64,000 bases of DNA, taken from Erythroxylum novogranatense. Taxonomy: Eukaryota; Streptophyta; Magnoliopsida; Malpighiales; Erythroxylaceae. Below are positions 1 through 14,036 of this stretch, in pieces; the first letter of the stretch is position 1; every line of letters starts with the position of its first letter. Below the pieces are notes generated by a model, which saw nothing but the letters and a program-made list of their open reading frames with translations, had not been told where the DNA came from and made no database searches. Position numbers and translations under genes: made by a program. The stretch covers positions 73,565,387 through 73,629,386 of the forward strand of contig CM057225.1 in assembly GCA_029891385.1 (NCBI GenBank), in the 5' to 3' direction.

Positions 1-233
1 TGACTTGAAAGGTCACTTTGATGACTAAATTCTCATCAACACTCAAAACGTTCACAAACATAAGGGATACATCTTTATATCATCCTCACATTCTTTATTG
101 GCATATGGTATGTGACAATGTAACATCAATAAATGCAAAAACTCAAATGCACAGTCTCATTATCACACACTTATACTGAAGACATTCTTTGAAAACTTCA
201 TTTGAGACTCTCGCAAAGAAAAACTCTTAGTAG

Positions 234-793
234 AGCAACTATTATGCATCACTGGACACTAAACCGATCACCCAAGACAGGAGAACTTCATGTATCTCCC
301 TTATGGCAAGTTCGTTGCATAAAAATTCACTCAAAATTAGCTTCAGAATGTTTCAATTCCTTTTTTGAGTAACTATCATGCAATCTCGAACACTAAATAT
401 GAGACCCGAGGCACGCAAACTTGAAGTATCTCCCTTATGTGATGTTCGAAGTAGGAAAATTCACTCGAAATCATATTCAGAACGCCTTAATTCCTTTTAT
501 GGATTTAAACGTTAACTTATTACTAATGTAATAAATCTAGAAAAATAGAAATTTTCACTTTTTAAATTTCTCAAACCTGGAAACTGACTTAAAATATCCT
601 GAACATCCTTATCTCCCTTATGTGATGTTCGTAGTAGGAAAATTCACTCGAAATTATATTCAAAACGCCTTAATTCCTTTTATGGATTTAAACGTTAACT
701 TATTACTAATGTAATAAATCTAGAAAAATGGAAATTTTCACTTTTTAAATTTCTCAGACCTGGAAACTGACCCAAAATATCCTGAACATCCTT
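234..793. repeat. Local direct repeats, including a 183-bp tandem duplication
   Basis: Bases 428-610 are repeated directly at 611-793 with few mismatches; both copies start at ATCTCCCTTATGTGATGTTC and end at CCTGAACATCCTT. An older, more diverged pair with a period of about 134 bp lies upstream (about 234-367 and 368-490) and shares the core ATCTCCCTTATG. No coding potential is visible. The block sits on the internal side of the minus-strand primer site at 1286-1297, so it may be non-coding leader of a decayed LTR element; that is inference. Confidence 0.7.
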
Positions 794-1285
794 GCAAGAA
801 ATATGAAAATTTTGTGTTTTTTATTATTAATGTAGAGATTTCGTACGGCTGACGTCAGTTGATGCATCAACAGCTGACTTCAATTGTGCGTCTCATGGAG
901 GACACGTCTAACATGTGTTATGCACCCGTGACAATGCAGAGACCCCCCCCCCATCCACACTAGCGCGTGCATCGTATGCGTTAGACACGCATCCGATCAG
1001 TATCCTTCGACGTGTCTGGCACGGCACACAAGCCCGGCATATCGCGCGCCCACGTACATTGTTCACTGTTAACAGTGAGGCGCACCCTCGACAGAAAAAA
1101 GCGAGTTTTGGGTCAATTTTTTGCTCTTTCGAGCTTGTTTTCAACTCATTCTCAATAATAAACACATTTATACCAATTTCATGCAATAAAAGGCAAAAAA
1201 ATCGAGAATCAGAAGTTAAATCTCTGAAAACTTTATGGAGAGAAAAACAAAAACTCTTCATTTTTAACCACCCAATTACATCATC

Positions 1286-1403
1286 GCTCTGATACCACAT
1301 GTAATACATAACGATATTTTAGTTAAGTATCTCAGATCGAACGTAAAAGGGCAATCCGAGATACATAACTGAGGTACTGTTACATATTATACGTGGTATC
1401 AAA
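1286..1403. other. Palindrome flanked by two outward-facing tRNA-Met-type primer sites
   Basis: The minus strand at 1286-1297 reads TGGTATCAGAGC, the usual plant initiator tRNA-Met primer site. The plus strand at 1392-1403 reads TGGTATCAAAGC. Between them, 1300-1386 begins TGTAATAC and ends TGTTACA and is an imperfect palindrome: TTAGTTAAGTATCTCAGAT on the left pairs with ATCCGAGATACATAACTGA on the right. Similarity continues outwards past both primer sites (a GATGA.GTAATTGGGTGGTTAAAA-type stretch on each side). This could be a fold-back or head-to-head joint of two copies of a small non-autonomous LTR element. No ORF of interest is present. Confidence 0.55.
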
Positions 1404-4058
<2,655 letters not shown>

Positions 4059-4063
4059 ATACC

Positions 4064-4498
4064 TGGTTTTGTCAGATTCTGGCGGAACTGAACGTTGCCG
4101 TTTGGATCCATAGAGTCGACTGCTTGCTGTAGTAACTTCGACGTGAATATCCCTGCAAAATAAAGAAGGCACATCGGGGGTTGTGTCCCGATTAGCCCCT
4201 CCGACGCTCAAGTTAGTCTGTTCTGGTAAAGACGAGATCGTCGTATGCAGAGAAGAAGAGAATTATGATTACATACCTCTGTTATGTCAAAGTTATACTT
4301 TATATATGAAGTAATAACTAGGTTTAAGCTTTTACGTGTTTGCATGGGAGACTTCCTTCTATGGATGGACCAAGGAGGACGTGGGCTGGACCTAGGCTTG
4401 GCATAGCCGTTAGGTATGAGACTGATCTTCGGTGATTGGACCGATCGACCCATACATCGTTGAGACTGGGTTATGGCCCAATGCAGCGGACCCGACCA
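4064..4498 (-). repeat. 3' LTR of the gypsy element, with polypurine tract
   Basis: Direct copy of 25552-25988; read on the minus strand it starts TGGTCGGG and ends AAACCA. The minus-strand bases just upstream (4499-4512) are purine-rich (AGTAGGGGGCTTA), a fitting polypurine tract for plus-strand priming. The left flank 4059-4063 is ATACC, the same as after the other LTR. Differences from its partner are scattered substitutions. Confidence 0.93.
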
Positions 4499-5248
4499 TA
4501 AGCCCCCTACTCCTCGAGTCCGAGCGAAGAGAAGGGTCGAAGGAGTATGTTAGGATTTTGTTGCTCGTCTACTATTTTATAGCTCGTAAGTAGAACAGCT
4601 CGTAAGGTGGTCGATCGGTCAGATATTGGCATTGTAGCTCGGTCATGGGACAGCTCGGGCAGTCCCAATCGGTCGGATGCCGACTAGTTGTGCGTGACTG
4701 CTAGTACTGGGATCGGTCGGCAAAGTGCCCCAACTGATCGACCTCGACACTTATTGCGCGACAACTCGCGCTAAAGCAGGTCGGGTGGTCATCATTAGCG
4801 AGCGCGTGAAGGTACTTGAAGCATTTATTATTTGACGGCGCGTGCCCTCTGACAGCTTTTCAAAATCCAAAACGTATCGTCCTTGTAACCGTTGTGCAGC
4901 TGTCCCGTTCGTCCTTTCAACTGTCACGCCACTCCGGATTTCGATTAACCCTAATGTATCTTCGCTCAGATTATGCCGCGTGTCCAGGCATAGCTCGAAT
5001 TTTCTCCACGCGTTGAGTTTTGGCTGGATCGCAATTCGAACATTTCCTTATAAATGTCCAGGATCGACAGACTGTTTGGTTTTCTTCACGCTAGTTTCGT
5101 TCTTGCTTCCATCTTGCTTTCCTTTGCTCTTTCTTACTTTCAGTTTCCGGAAGTTTTCTTCAGCCATCGCACAAATTTCCAACCTCACATCACTAAATAG
5201 GTACGTCCTTTTCCCTTATTTCTTCTTCTAAATTTCCTTTTGGTGAGC

Positions 5249-6065
5249 ATGTCGTCTACCGGTTCTCGAAGTGGGGTTTCTCTAAGGGATGATGTCGCCG
5301 AAAGGGCGTCTGAAGTTTTCGCTGAGGCGATGGCGATGTCAAGGTTGGGAGATGTCGAAGAGATTTCAACAAGAGAGCGGAAGGATGGGCTAGTCGTAAA
5401 GGAGCTGCCCAAAGGCAAATCGAGGATGTCCGCGGCAGAGTTGAGTCGGTCGATTCTTAGAAATGAAATCCCTCGGTCTTGGGAGCCTAGGCTGGCCTCG
5501 GCGGATGAAAGAATCCACAACAGTACAAGTGGGTGGTTTGCTGTCTCTGAGAGTTTCTTCTCGGTCGGCGGCTTGAGACTCCTGTACGTTCCGATCGTTG
5601 ATGAAGTGTGCGCTGATTATCAACTAAGGCCGAGTCAGATTCCTCCGAATGGGTGGAGGTTCATTAATGACCTTGCTTTGTTGTGCCATCAGTTTGGCTG
5701 TCTTCCTTCGGTCAATATCCTGCGCCACTTTTTGAGAATGAGCCAGAGTCCGAGCTTTGGGGGTGGGATTCCTTCTTTGATATACAAAGATGCCCGGTAT
5801 CGCCCAGCCGGAATGACTTCTAAAATTACCGGTTGGCGAACGAAATACTTCTTCGTGAAGCCTCCGGGATCTTCCTCCGAGTCCCAGCCGTGGAGGTACC
5901 CCCTATCCGAGCGATGAAACGACTCATCGAGCCTATTCCTTTCCAGGGAGGAGCGGGAGGTGGTCGGTCGTATAAAAGAGCTCGGCCAATATAACTTTGT
6001 TCGGCTCCTTTCGGGATACGGTGGGGGGGCCTCGGTCAACTCTTTTTTGATTGACCCCCCGCCAT
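5249..6065 (+). pseudogene. Antisense extra ORF of the gypsy element, N-terminal part (gypsy-type transposon domain)
   Basis: Plus-strand ORF starting at ATG 5249 (MSSTGSRSGVSL). It resembles the plant 'putative gypsy type transposon' domain found in extra ORFs of Tat-lineage elements: the stretch around 5600-5760 (YQLRPSQIPPNGWRFINDL, then LPSVNILRHFLR) is the recognisable core. The frame meets TGA at 5915-5917, probably a CGA-to-TGA transition, because sense-like coding (REEREVVGRIKEL) continues in the same frame to a TAA at about 6063. Coding-like sequence resumes in another frame just downstream. A TATA-like CTTATAAAT lies near 5047. The role of these proteins is unknown; transcription would be opposite to gag-pol. 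Confidence 0.7.
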
Positions 6066-6183
6066 AAGTTAGCGGGCTATAAGAGGGATCTGCCCCGCCT
6101 GGTTGACCCCTCATGGTTGAGTTATTTTCCATGCTTGTAGGTTTTGGTTCGATTTCTAACCTGCTTTCGTTGTTTGTGCAACC

Positions 6184-6510
6184 ATGGTCAAAGTTTATGC
6201 TTTCCCCAGCCCTCCCAAGTCTGTCAAGGGTAAACGTAAGGTCGTCGGGCCTTCGGAGGCCAGAGGACAGGAGGATAGGGGAGAGGCCAGTTTAATTATT
6301 GTTCGGCCCATTGCTTCCGAGCAGCGAAATGTTCCTCCTGTCGTCTCCGAGCCATTTACGACGCCTACTGTGGTCGTCCCGTCTGGTGAGTGCCTGGTTA
6401 TTATCGAGGAAGAGGAGGAGAGTGATCGACCTCTGAAGAGGAGAAGGGGAGCTCAAGTAGCCGATCGATCTCCTCGTCCTTTAGACCGAAGCAAGGGGAA
6501 GGAGAAAGTG
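6184..6510 (+). pseudogene. Antisense extra ORF, middle part, ending at the LARD insertion
   Basis: Plus-strand frame from ATG 6184 (MVKVYAFPSPPKSVKGKRK), with an acidic stretch (EEEEESD) followed by basic KRRR, then RSKGKEKV at the insertion point. The five bases AAGTG at 6506-6510 are the left target duplication of the LARD. The same reading phase resumes at 18145 on the far side. Whether this part was joined to 5249-6065 by a short intron or only by a frameshift is unclear: a GT-rich donor-like site occurs near 6140, but no good acceptor AG is seen before the ATG. Confidence 0.6.
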
Positions 6511-9500
6511 TGTAGCATCTCACTCCCGCAAGTCCCGAACCCGATATCGACGGTGATATCCGAGCCCGCGACCCACGAGGGTGGTATGCTAGAGCAGTCA
6601 ATGCAGTTCAGCAATGCAGTTCAAAACTCGGTGATACATTGTTTTTTTTTTTTTAAACCAATCGAGTGCGCGCATACATTTGCTATCAAAATATTCTTTC
6701 AGTACTCATATTACAAATCAATTGGGCCCTTTTCAATAACAGTACAAATATGCGGAAAAGACAATTGATACAAAATTCAAATGATACAAATGCGACGTGA
6801 ACTGATCCCGACTCAAACACCGACTTTCTTGCAGTAAATCATACTCCCATCTCACTAACGGGTACTCTTCAATTCTGAAAAATAGTTGCAATGTTGGGTG
6901 AGTTTGCGAACTCAAGAGAAACCATCATCGATGGTTCACTCAACTCATGCATAGTCAATCAAGATACCAATTATCATACATGATCACAATTCATAAATGC
7001 AATACAATTCACATTAATCATACCACTTATGCAATGCACATGAGACCCTTTCCATTTTTATTACGTTGTTGTGGACTGCAGCACTGAAATCGCCCTAGTG
7101 ACGGGCACTTGCGTTGAGCCGCTGGCTCGAAAACATGGGCTTGAAGCCACGATACATTGAGCCCGAGGCTCTAAATACGCTGGACCGAGGTCCGTGCGTT
7201 GAGTGAAAGCTCTCATACGCGTTAGGCGGATATGCCCCGATACGGTGGTCGCCTTGGCCACAATCGCTTTATCTCGATCATACCATTATGCATGAATGCC
7301 TATGCTCCAATTCCCATTTACAACGGTTATAATTCAATGACCACGCTTCCATTTATATATCAATGCTATTTGCCCTTTCTTGTATCATACCATATCATAT
7401 TAAAGACACATCCAATGTATCGAAACCAACAATTAATACTTCAATATCGATTTCCATTCCTCGGACCTTTGGTCCGAGATCTCCCATTCACAAACAAGCT
7501 ACACACGGTAGCACTTCATTATCTCATTCCAAATATTTCGACACCTTTGGTCCAAAATCAATCAAAATTAAACACACATAAACCTTCCATTATCTCCACA
7601 TGGCATAATTGCAAAATCTTAAACATATTAAGGTTGAGGAACCAACTAGGTTACTCACCTGCATTCGAAACTAATGTCGGAAGTCTTTGCAACGTCGGTA
7701 GGTCGACGCCCAATTGTGCCTCTATAATAAGCGAGAAGTAATCACCATTAATTTTCCAATTCAACTAGTAATAATGCACATGTATGTGTATAATGCATGT
7801 TCATGAGATTCCCGACCCTAATCCAGTATTTTCTATCAGAAAATCCGCTTAAAATAAGAAATCTGCTTTGGCCGACGGCGCTAAATTTGGACCTCTATAG
7901 GTCCCCAATTAAATAAAATAAGAAGTAAAGGCTCAGATTACGGGCCCACGTTAATTTCCGTCCAGAAATTCCCAATTTCTTACAAAATGAAATTCAATAT
8001 TTTACAAACCGATGCCTCTAGAATCAGGTCAATCGGACGCGGACGGAAAAGAAATTGACAAAAGAAACCAAAATCAAATTAACCAATTAATATCTCTATA
8101 TATATATAACCCTTATTCCCTTCTTTATTTTCCTGATTTCAAGCCAACTTTCAATACCAATAAATCCTAGCACACAACTCAGAAAATACAAATCATACCT
8201 TGTTGGAAAGATCATGAAACCCTCTACAATTCTCATGAAGACCATGAAAATCAATTTCACCCTAAAGGTGTCAAAATCCAATCACACCAACCGCCTACAC
8301 AAAACCTATCACAACAGGACAGTACCTTACCAATTCCATAACTCACTGATTCTTTAGTTAAAAATTACCAAAAAAATATGAGCAATCAGTTCACAATGTT
8401 ATCTACAACTCTTATGAACAACCAAACATCAAATTCTATTGTTAACTATATCAAACAATTCCATAAACAATCTGTCTTCTGAAATCATGCAATTTGAGCA
8501 GTAAATTTATAACCAACATAACTCCCTGTAGACAAGTCATTAAAATCAGAGCTTTATATCCCTGAAAAGATAAAATCCCAAACTTCAATTCTTCCTGAAA
8601 TAACCAAACTCCAATTCAGCCTCTAACATTTTCAAATCTGTCATGCAAGTTTCTGACCTGAACAACACTTAACATCACAATGTAGGTCCAGATTTTGAAA
8701 TTCCATATCTCCCACATCTGATTTCCAAATATTATAAGCCATATATCATTTTCAAGATCAATCTGTTATCTAGAACTCTTCAGTGCAATGCAAACCCAAA
8801 TCAAATCAAAAATTCCTAAAATTCCTCCAAACCCGAAAGTGCACTAAATGTGCCAATCCAGCTAGGTTTCAGCCAATGCATGAAAACAGTCATCAGTAAT
8901 CAGGTCATATCTCCTAACATACAACTCGAAAATAGCAAGATCAGTGGCAATGGAAAGCTAACTCAATAGGCTACAACTTTCGTGAAGACCATTCTCCCTA
9001 ATTCCATACCAATTAATTTAGAAAAATCAGCAAAACTCATTGGTCTAATTTGCGGGTACTGTTTACAGCCAACAAAACAGAAACTTTCCATGCCAATTTT
9101 CGACCTTCTAGCATTAAAATTTACCAACACCTATTTCACACTAAAATGAAGCCAACATCCCAAAGTTTAAGTGGCCACAAACCTCACCTCATTTGCATTA
9201 TTATACAATGAGTTATGACTAAAACAGTACAATCAATTCAAAACCCTAATTTTCCAGATTTAGTCCAACCTTTGTTTTCTCATTTCCATTGCCTTTAACA
9301 CATCATCAAGCATCCAAATAACACAAATCAGTTCTTATTCCATTCATACACCATTCATACATGTACTAGGGCTAATACCTAAAATTGGCAGCACTTAATT
9401 TCTCAATTCTAATTAACATTAATCATCAAAATTCAATCACAAATCAAGTTAAAACCATGTATTCATACTACTTTATCCATTCCTACTTCAAACTAACCTT

Positions 9501-10600
9501 ATACCCATTAAGTCAAGCAATAATTATCATCAAATTAAAGCATCAATCAACATCATAATTGTACCATAATTCCCATTACATGCTTCTAATCACCATGATT
9601 TAGTAAAACACAATCAAAGCATAATGAAATCCTTACCTTTAACTCTTCACTTCATCACTTCCTTCAACTTCTCTACCTCATACGACCCTCACTTACCCAA
9701 GGCTTAAAGTGACTATTTTCCTTGTTAATACACAAGGGTAAGCTAACAAATCACCAAGAAAAGCCTTAGTTTTAGGTGAAGAAGAGTAGCAAAGTTTGCA
9801 AGGAGAAGCATCCAACGAAGAAGGAACCAAGGAGGAGAAGAAGAAATGCAAGTTCGGTTGATTTATGTCAAAAGCACTAAAAAGCCTCCCTTTTATTACT
9901 TAACAATGAAGTTGCCGACTTTCATAAGCTAGGAAGAAAACAAAAGCACAAGACACATGGCAATTGGAAGAGACCTTAGGAAAAGTCAACAATTTCAACT
10001 ATTCTACTTTAATCAATTTTTTTTCTACTTTCTCCACCACATTTTCGGTTCCTACAAGCTTTAGGGAGCCATATATGGGTCCCTCCAAAAGAAGCAATAT
10101 GATAGAACTAAATAACAGTAGAAATTCAACCGGTTCGCCACTTGGTGATTATTTTTTCGGTTCAGAAATTTTCCCCGAATTATTTTTTTGACAATTACCT
10201 AAATTGCCCAAAATTGTAAAACACTTAACAGTTCACTCCAAATAATTTTTCAAACGCGAAAACCACGTTTTCCAAACAAAAACACCTTGAGGCCTTAGAC
10301 CGGCGATTTTGCTAGCCGAAATTTTCTCCTAAAATTCCAGAAAATGCCTGAAAATACCATAAAATTTAAAACAATTTTTACGACTCAATAAGTTTTCAAA
10401 TACAATTATCCCATAAATTTCACAAAGATCTCAATTTGAAACCTAAGTAGGAAATGTCATGAATGCATGTATTGTAATTTCATGTGCACAATTGCTCTTG
10501 TAGCAATCCTATTAGGCATGAGCATTCTATGCAATCCCAATCTATCCCATCCTATGCCAATTTTACCATTTTACCCTTCCAAAGGGGGTGGGATGTTACA
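6511..10600 (-). repeat. LARD 3' LTR (4.09 kb)
   Basis: Nearly collinear with 14037-18142. On the minus strand it begins TGTAACATCCC and ends GCTACA. ORFs inside (for example near 7232-7741) are short, shared with the other copy but changed by indels, and look like chance. Many differences from the partner LTR fall at CAG/CTG or CG sites, especially in 7070-7270. The hairpin cluster described for the other LTR is also here at about 7092-7235, but with several stems disturbed. Confidence 0.93.
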
Positions 10601-13600
10601 ATTCCCCTCCTTAAAAATTTCGTCCTCGAAATTCTCAATCAACTGCTCAAGATGACAAGAATCATATGTTTCTACATGTCCCATACACTTTTCTATTCCA
10701 TAATTCATTTTCCGAAAGGCACAAGAACCATATTCAATCGGTTGTTCCATCACTTAATGGCTAATTCCTTATCACTTGTCACGGTGAGATGACTCCACAA
10801 GACCGGTTGGCGATCTCACTTTGTTAACTAGCTCATTTACCATTTTCGATTAGCTATACCCTTTTGTTCCGATGCTATGATTCATTTCCTTATTTCCAAC
10901 CCGCTCACTTATCACGCTTTTATTCATCCATCTAGATTACTAATATTATCTTATTCTCACTACCATCCAATACCTTTTTCCCCAAAGAATATACTGAGAC
11001 TAATTCATATTCCATTGAGTACATCTATTCAAGGTGTTACTTACAATAACATCATTTATCTTGTCCTTGTCCCTTCACTTTCCTTTTGATACTAAGACAA
11101 TGACACTTAGCTCCATTTTGATAAAACCAAGGTTAATTTACCTCTCGCGGTCATTCTTTATAGTCTATTGACTTTCTGCTCAACTTCAACTCTCCTTAGA
11201 CAATTCATTGTTCTATGGTATTCATACACTCTATTCAATATGTACTTACGCTAATTCATTTGTCCGATCCGGTTTTACCTCCACTAACCCATTCAGTTTT
11301 CCTAAGTTACTTTCCTTTGTCTCTCACATCACAGTCTCAAATCCATATTGGTCTTTGACTCCCGTTAAGCATTGTGCAGTGTAGCAGTATTTCCCTACAG
11401 TAAATCAGAACTCTATAACATGGTTATAACCCTATGATTATAAACAATTTCACTTTTCACATATGATTACTAGAATGTCTAACTTTGACTATTCACTTTC
11501 TTATTCATTTTTTTTAGTCTAGCACTTTTATCGGGTACACATACCTTTTCTTTGAATCATTCGATATTGTAATTCCGATTTGACTTGCATATTCACTACT
11601 TAAACTCCTTCACTCTTAACCATTCTTACCCTTATCCAGTATCCCCATTTTTCAGAAACACTGCACACTTACCCATTATCTACTTTAAGTTTAGTGGGCA
11701 GAATTTTCTGTTTATTTCAAAATTGTCAATATAATAGTCATTTATGCCCATCTTTGTCCTCGAATTAACACAATGTATCCTTATAGGAATCTAAAGTCTC
11801 CAATACCTTTTTATCAACGTCGGCTTAATTTATCTTAATCATTATCACTATATTATCATGGCTACCTCTAAACACATTTACATTTAATAGAGTCTCCAAT
11901 TTTTCCAAACAATATATTTCAATCACTAGTCACAAAGCACCCATGCGATTATACTTGTCCTATGCACAAAAAATCACTTCACACAATTTCATCGATCAGA
12001 TCATAACATTTATCGAACATTTCTATACAGATTGCCAAGTCTCCAGTTGAAGCGATACAATCAATACTCAATTTATAAATTTTTTCCAAATGTCTCCTTT
12101 ACAATTATCAATCTTATAACTCATACGCTTTTCCTCCAATATTTTGAGCTTTAACTTCGGATGTATCCAACTATAACCAATCCCAAGTAACTCCAAATTC
12201 CATATATATATATATTCCTTACGACTTCGCAATTTATTTCATTTAATCTCCCAATATGCCATGTTCAAACACTAATTCATCCACAAATTGTATTGATCCA
12301 ACTAGAATTCACTTTGCAATAGGATCACCTCTAATCAACATTCCATTTCGTCATTAAATACTTTACATTTCCATACACACAAAGTATAAAACCTCGAGAG
12401 TATGCCTAAGTCTCCTCTTGAGACATGACTCCAATTCACATTTTGATTTAATACATACATACTCTCGTTTTATTCTAGTCATTCACATAAGTCTTGCTAT
12501 CGTCATTATAATTCACAAAATCTCATCAGCCAATTAGTGTCCCAAAGTGCTTTTCAATCATTCGTAATTATACGCACTATATGCCATCAATAAAAGAACA
12601 GAACATTCCTTGCACTAAGGTCCCATTCGACAATCACCTAAACACTTCTTCAACACTTATTCAGCTACACATCACCAGAACATATTTCATCTTATCCGGA
12701 GACCAATTAATAACCTATACCCTTTAGACTTTCACCAAACTCCTCTCTATATATGTTGATCCTCAAATAGAGGACTGATTCCATAATTATTCTTTATTTC
12801 TTCTTATACTTTAATCCATTATAACCCTTACACTTATAGCCACTATACTCAATCACCCATCATCTCCTCTATGTTTTCCATGTATCTTTCACATCGTTTC
12901 ATTCATCACGATTGACTTTACTATCCAATAGATACTCTCAACGATAAATGCGACAACTCTTTTCATATATCACTATCATTGTTTCATTTTCCACGTATCA
13001 TTGAACTATATGTCTCATCATTTTATTTTCATATCCGTCACATGCAGGCTTGATCTTGTAAGGTCATTACAGCTTGACTCATACACTGTCATTTCCTTAT
13101 TACTACGTATCTCTTTATTTTCCTCAGTATTCACAATCCCCAATACCCGACAAATCCGTTGATACAACTTCACTGTATCTCCATCCATATTGATCATGCT
13201 ATGTCCAAATCTACATATTCAACCAATCCAAAATTTCCCGATATACTTGTCAGTCTGTCTTTTTTTTTTTTCCTTACGATTTTATTATACTGATTTCCAA
13301 ACCCTTATCACAATATTCACATAACCATTTCAGTCTCACGCTTATGCGCTCATAATCATAACTGTTTCACGAGTTCATTTCAGTTTATCTGTACACTTTT
13401 ATCTCACCATGCCTACTTTTTCTTCCCTACTAGGTACTTTGTCTTTTAGTTCTAGGTAGACAGTTATGGTACAATATTGCTCTTATTACAATCTCACTAT
13501 CATCATCTCTCTATGATATCTACTGATGTCTAACACCAATAGGTGTAGTACAATGAATCAATATTTGCCTAATCAGACCATCTACGTTTTACTTAGTTTC

Positions 13601-14036
13601 AATATTTCCCATTTCATCGCATCTACAATCAGAGCTCTCATTCCCGAACTTTAACTTTTACTACGGCCTATAACCAATATACTTCTCATATTTCCAATGG
13701 ACCTCTCCCAGTTCTGGACATATTCGTTCTCTGTCGTCGTAATCTTTCCTTAATCAGTCATACACACCACAATACATTATAATTCTCATTAGTTACGTTT
13801 CCTTTTTCCCATTCCTCATTGCTCAAACACATTCATGGGTTCACTTTCTAATACGGTCTCACTTTTCTCTCACTTAGTCACTTAACACATATGCACACGT
13901 AGGATTTATCCTCGTCGTCTCATACTAGGGATCGATTATCACGATGCGCAACGACACGACTCAAATGCATGCAATTTGACCTATGTTTGATCGTGCCTGG
14001 ATACATTACGTCTTCATCGGGCTTTGATACCACAAA
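10601..14036 (-). other. LARD internal region, non-coding, with residual pol C terminus
   Basis: About 3.4 kb, pyrimidine-rich on the plus strand, with stops in all frames and no recognisable gag or pol domain. At its left edge the minus strand reads NFEDEIFKEG (about 10600-10650) directly before the polypurine tract AAGGAGGGGAAT (10601-10612). That resembles the last residues of chromovirus pol, which also abut the polypurine tract. At the right edge is the primer site TGGTATCAAAGC (14021-14032). The retained ends would allow packaging and reverse transcription by another element's proteins; this is inference from LARD biology. Confidence 0.75.

Noticed and set aside
908..1309. ORFs of 125-133 codons on both strands
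   Set aside because: Overlapping frames in GC-rich non-coding repeat DNA next to a primer site; no protein similarity and no promoter or splice context.
7232..7741. 169-codon ORF in the LARD LTR
   Set aside because: The matching part of the other LTR (14830-15212) is broken by indels, and the composition is that of simple AT-rich sequence.
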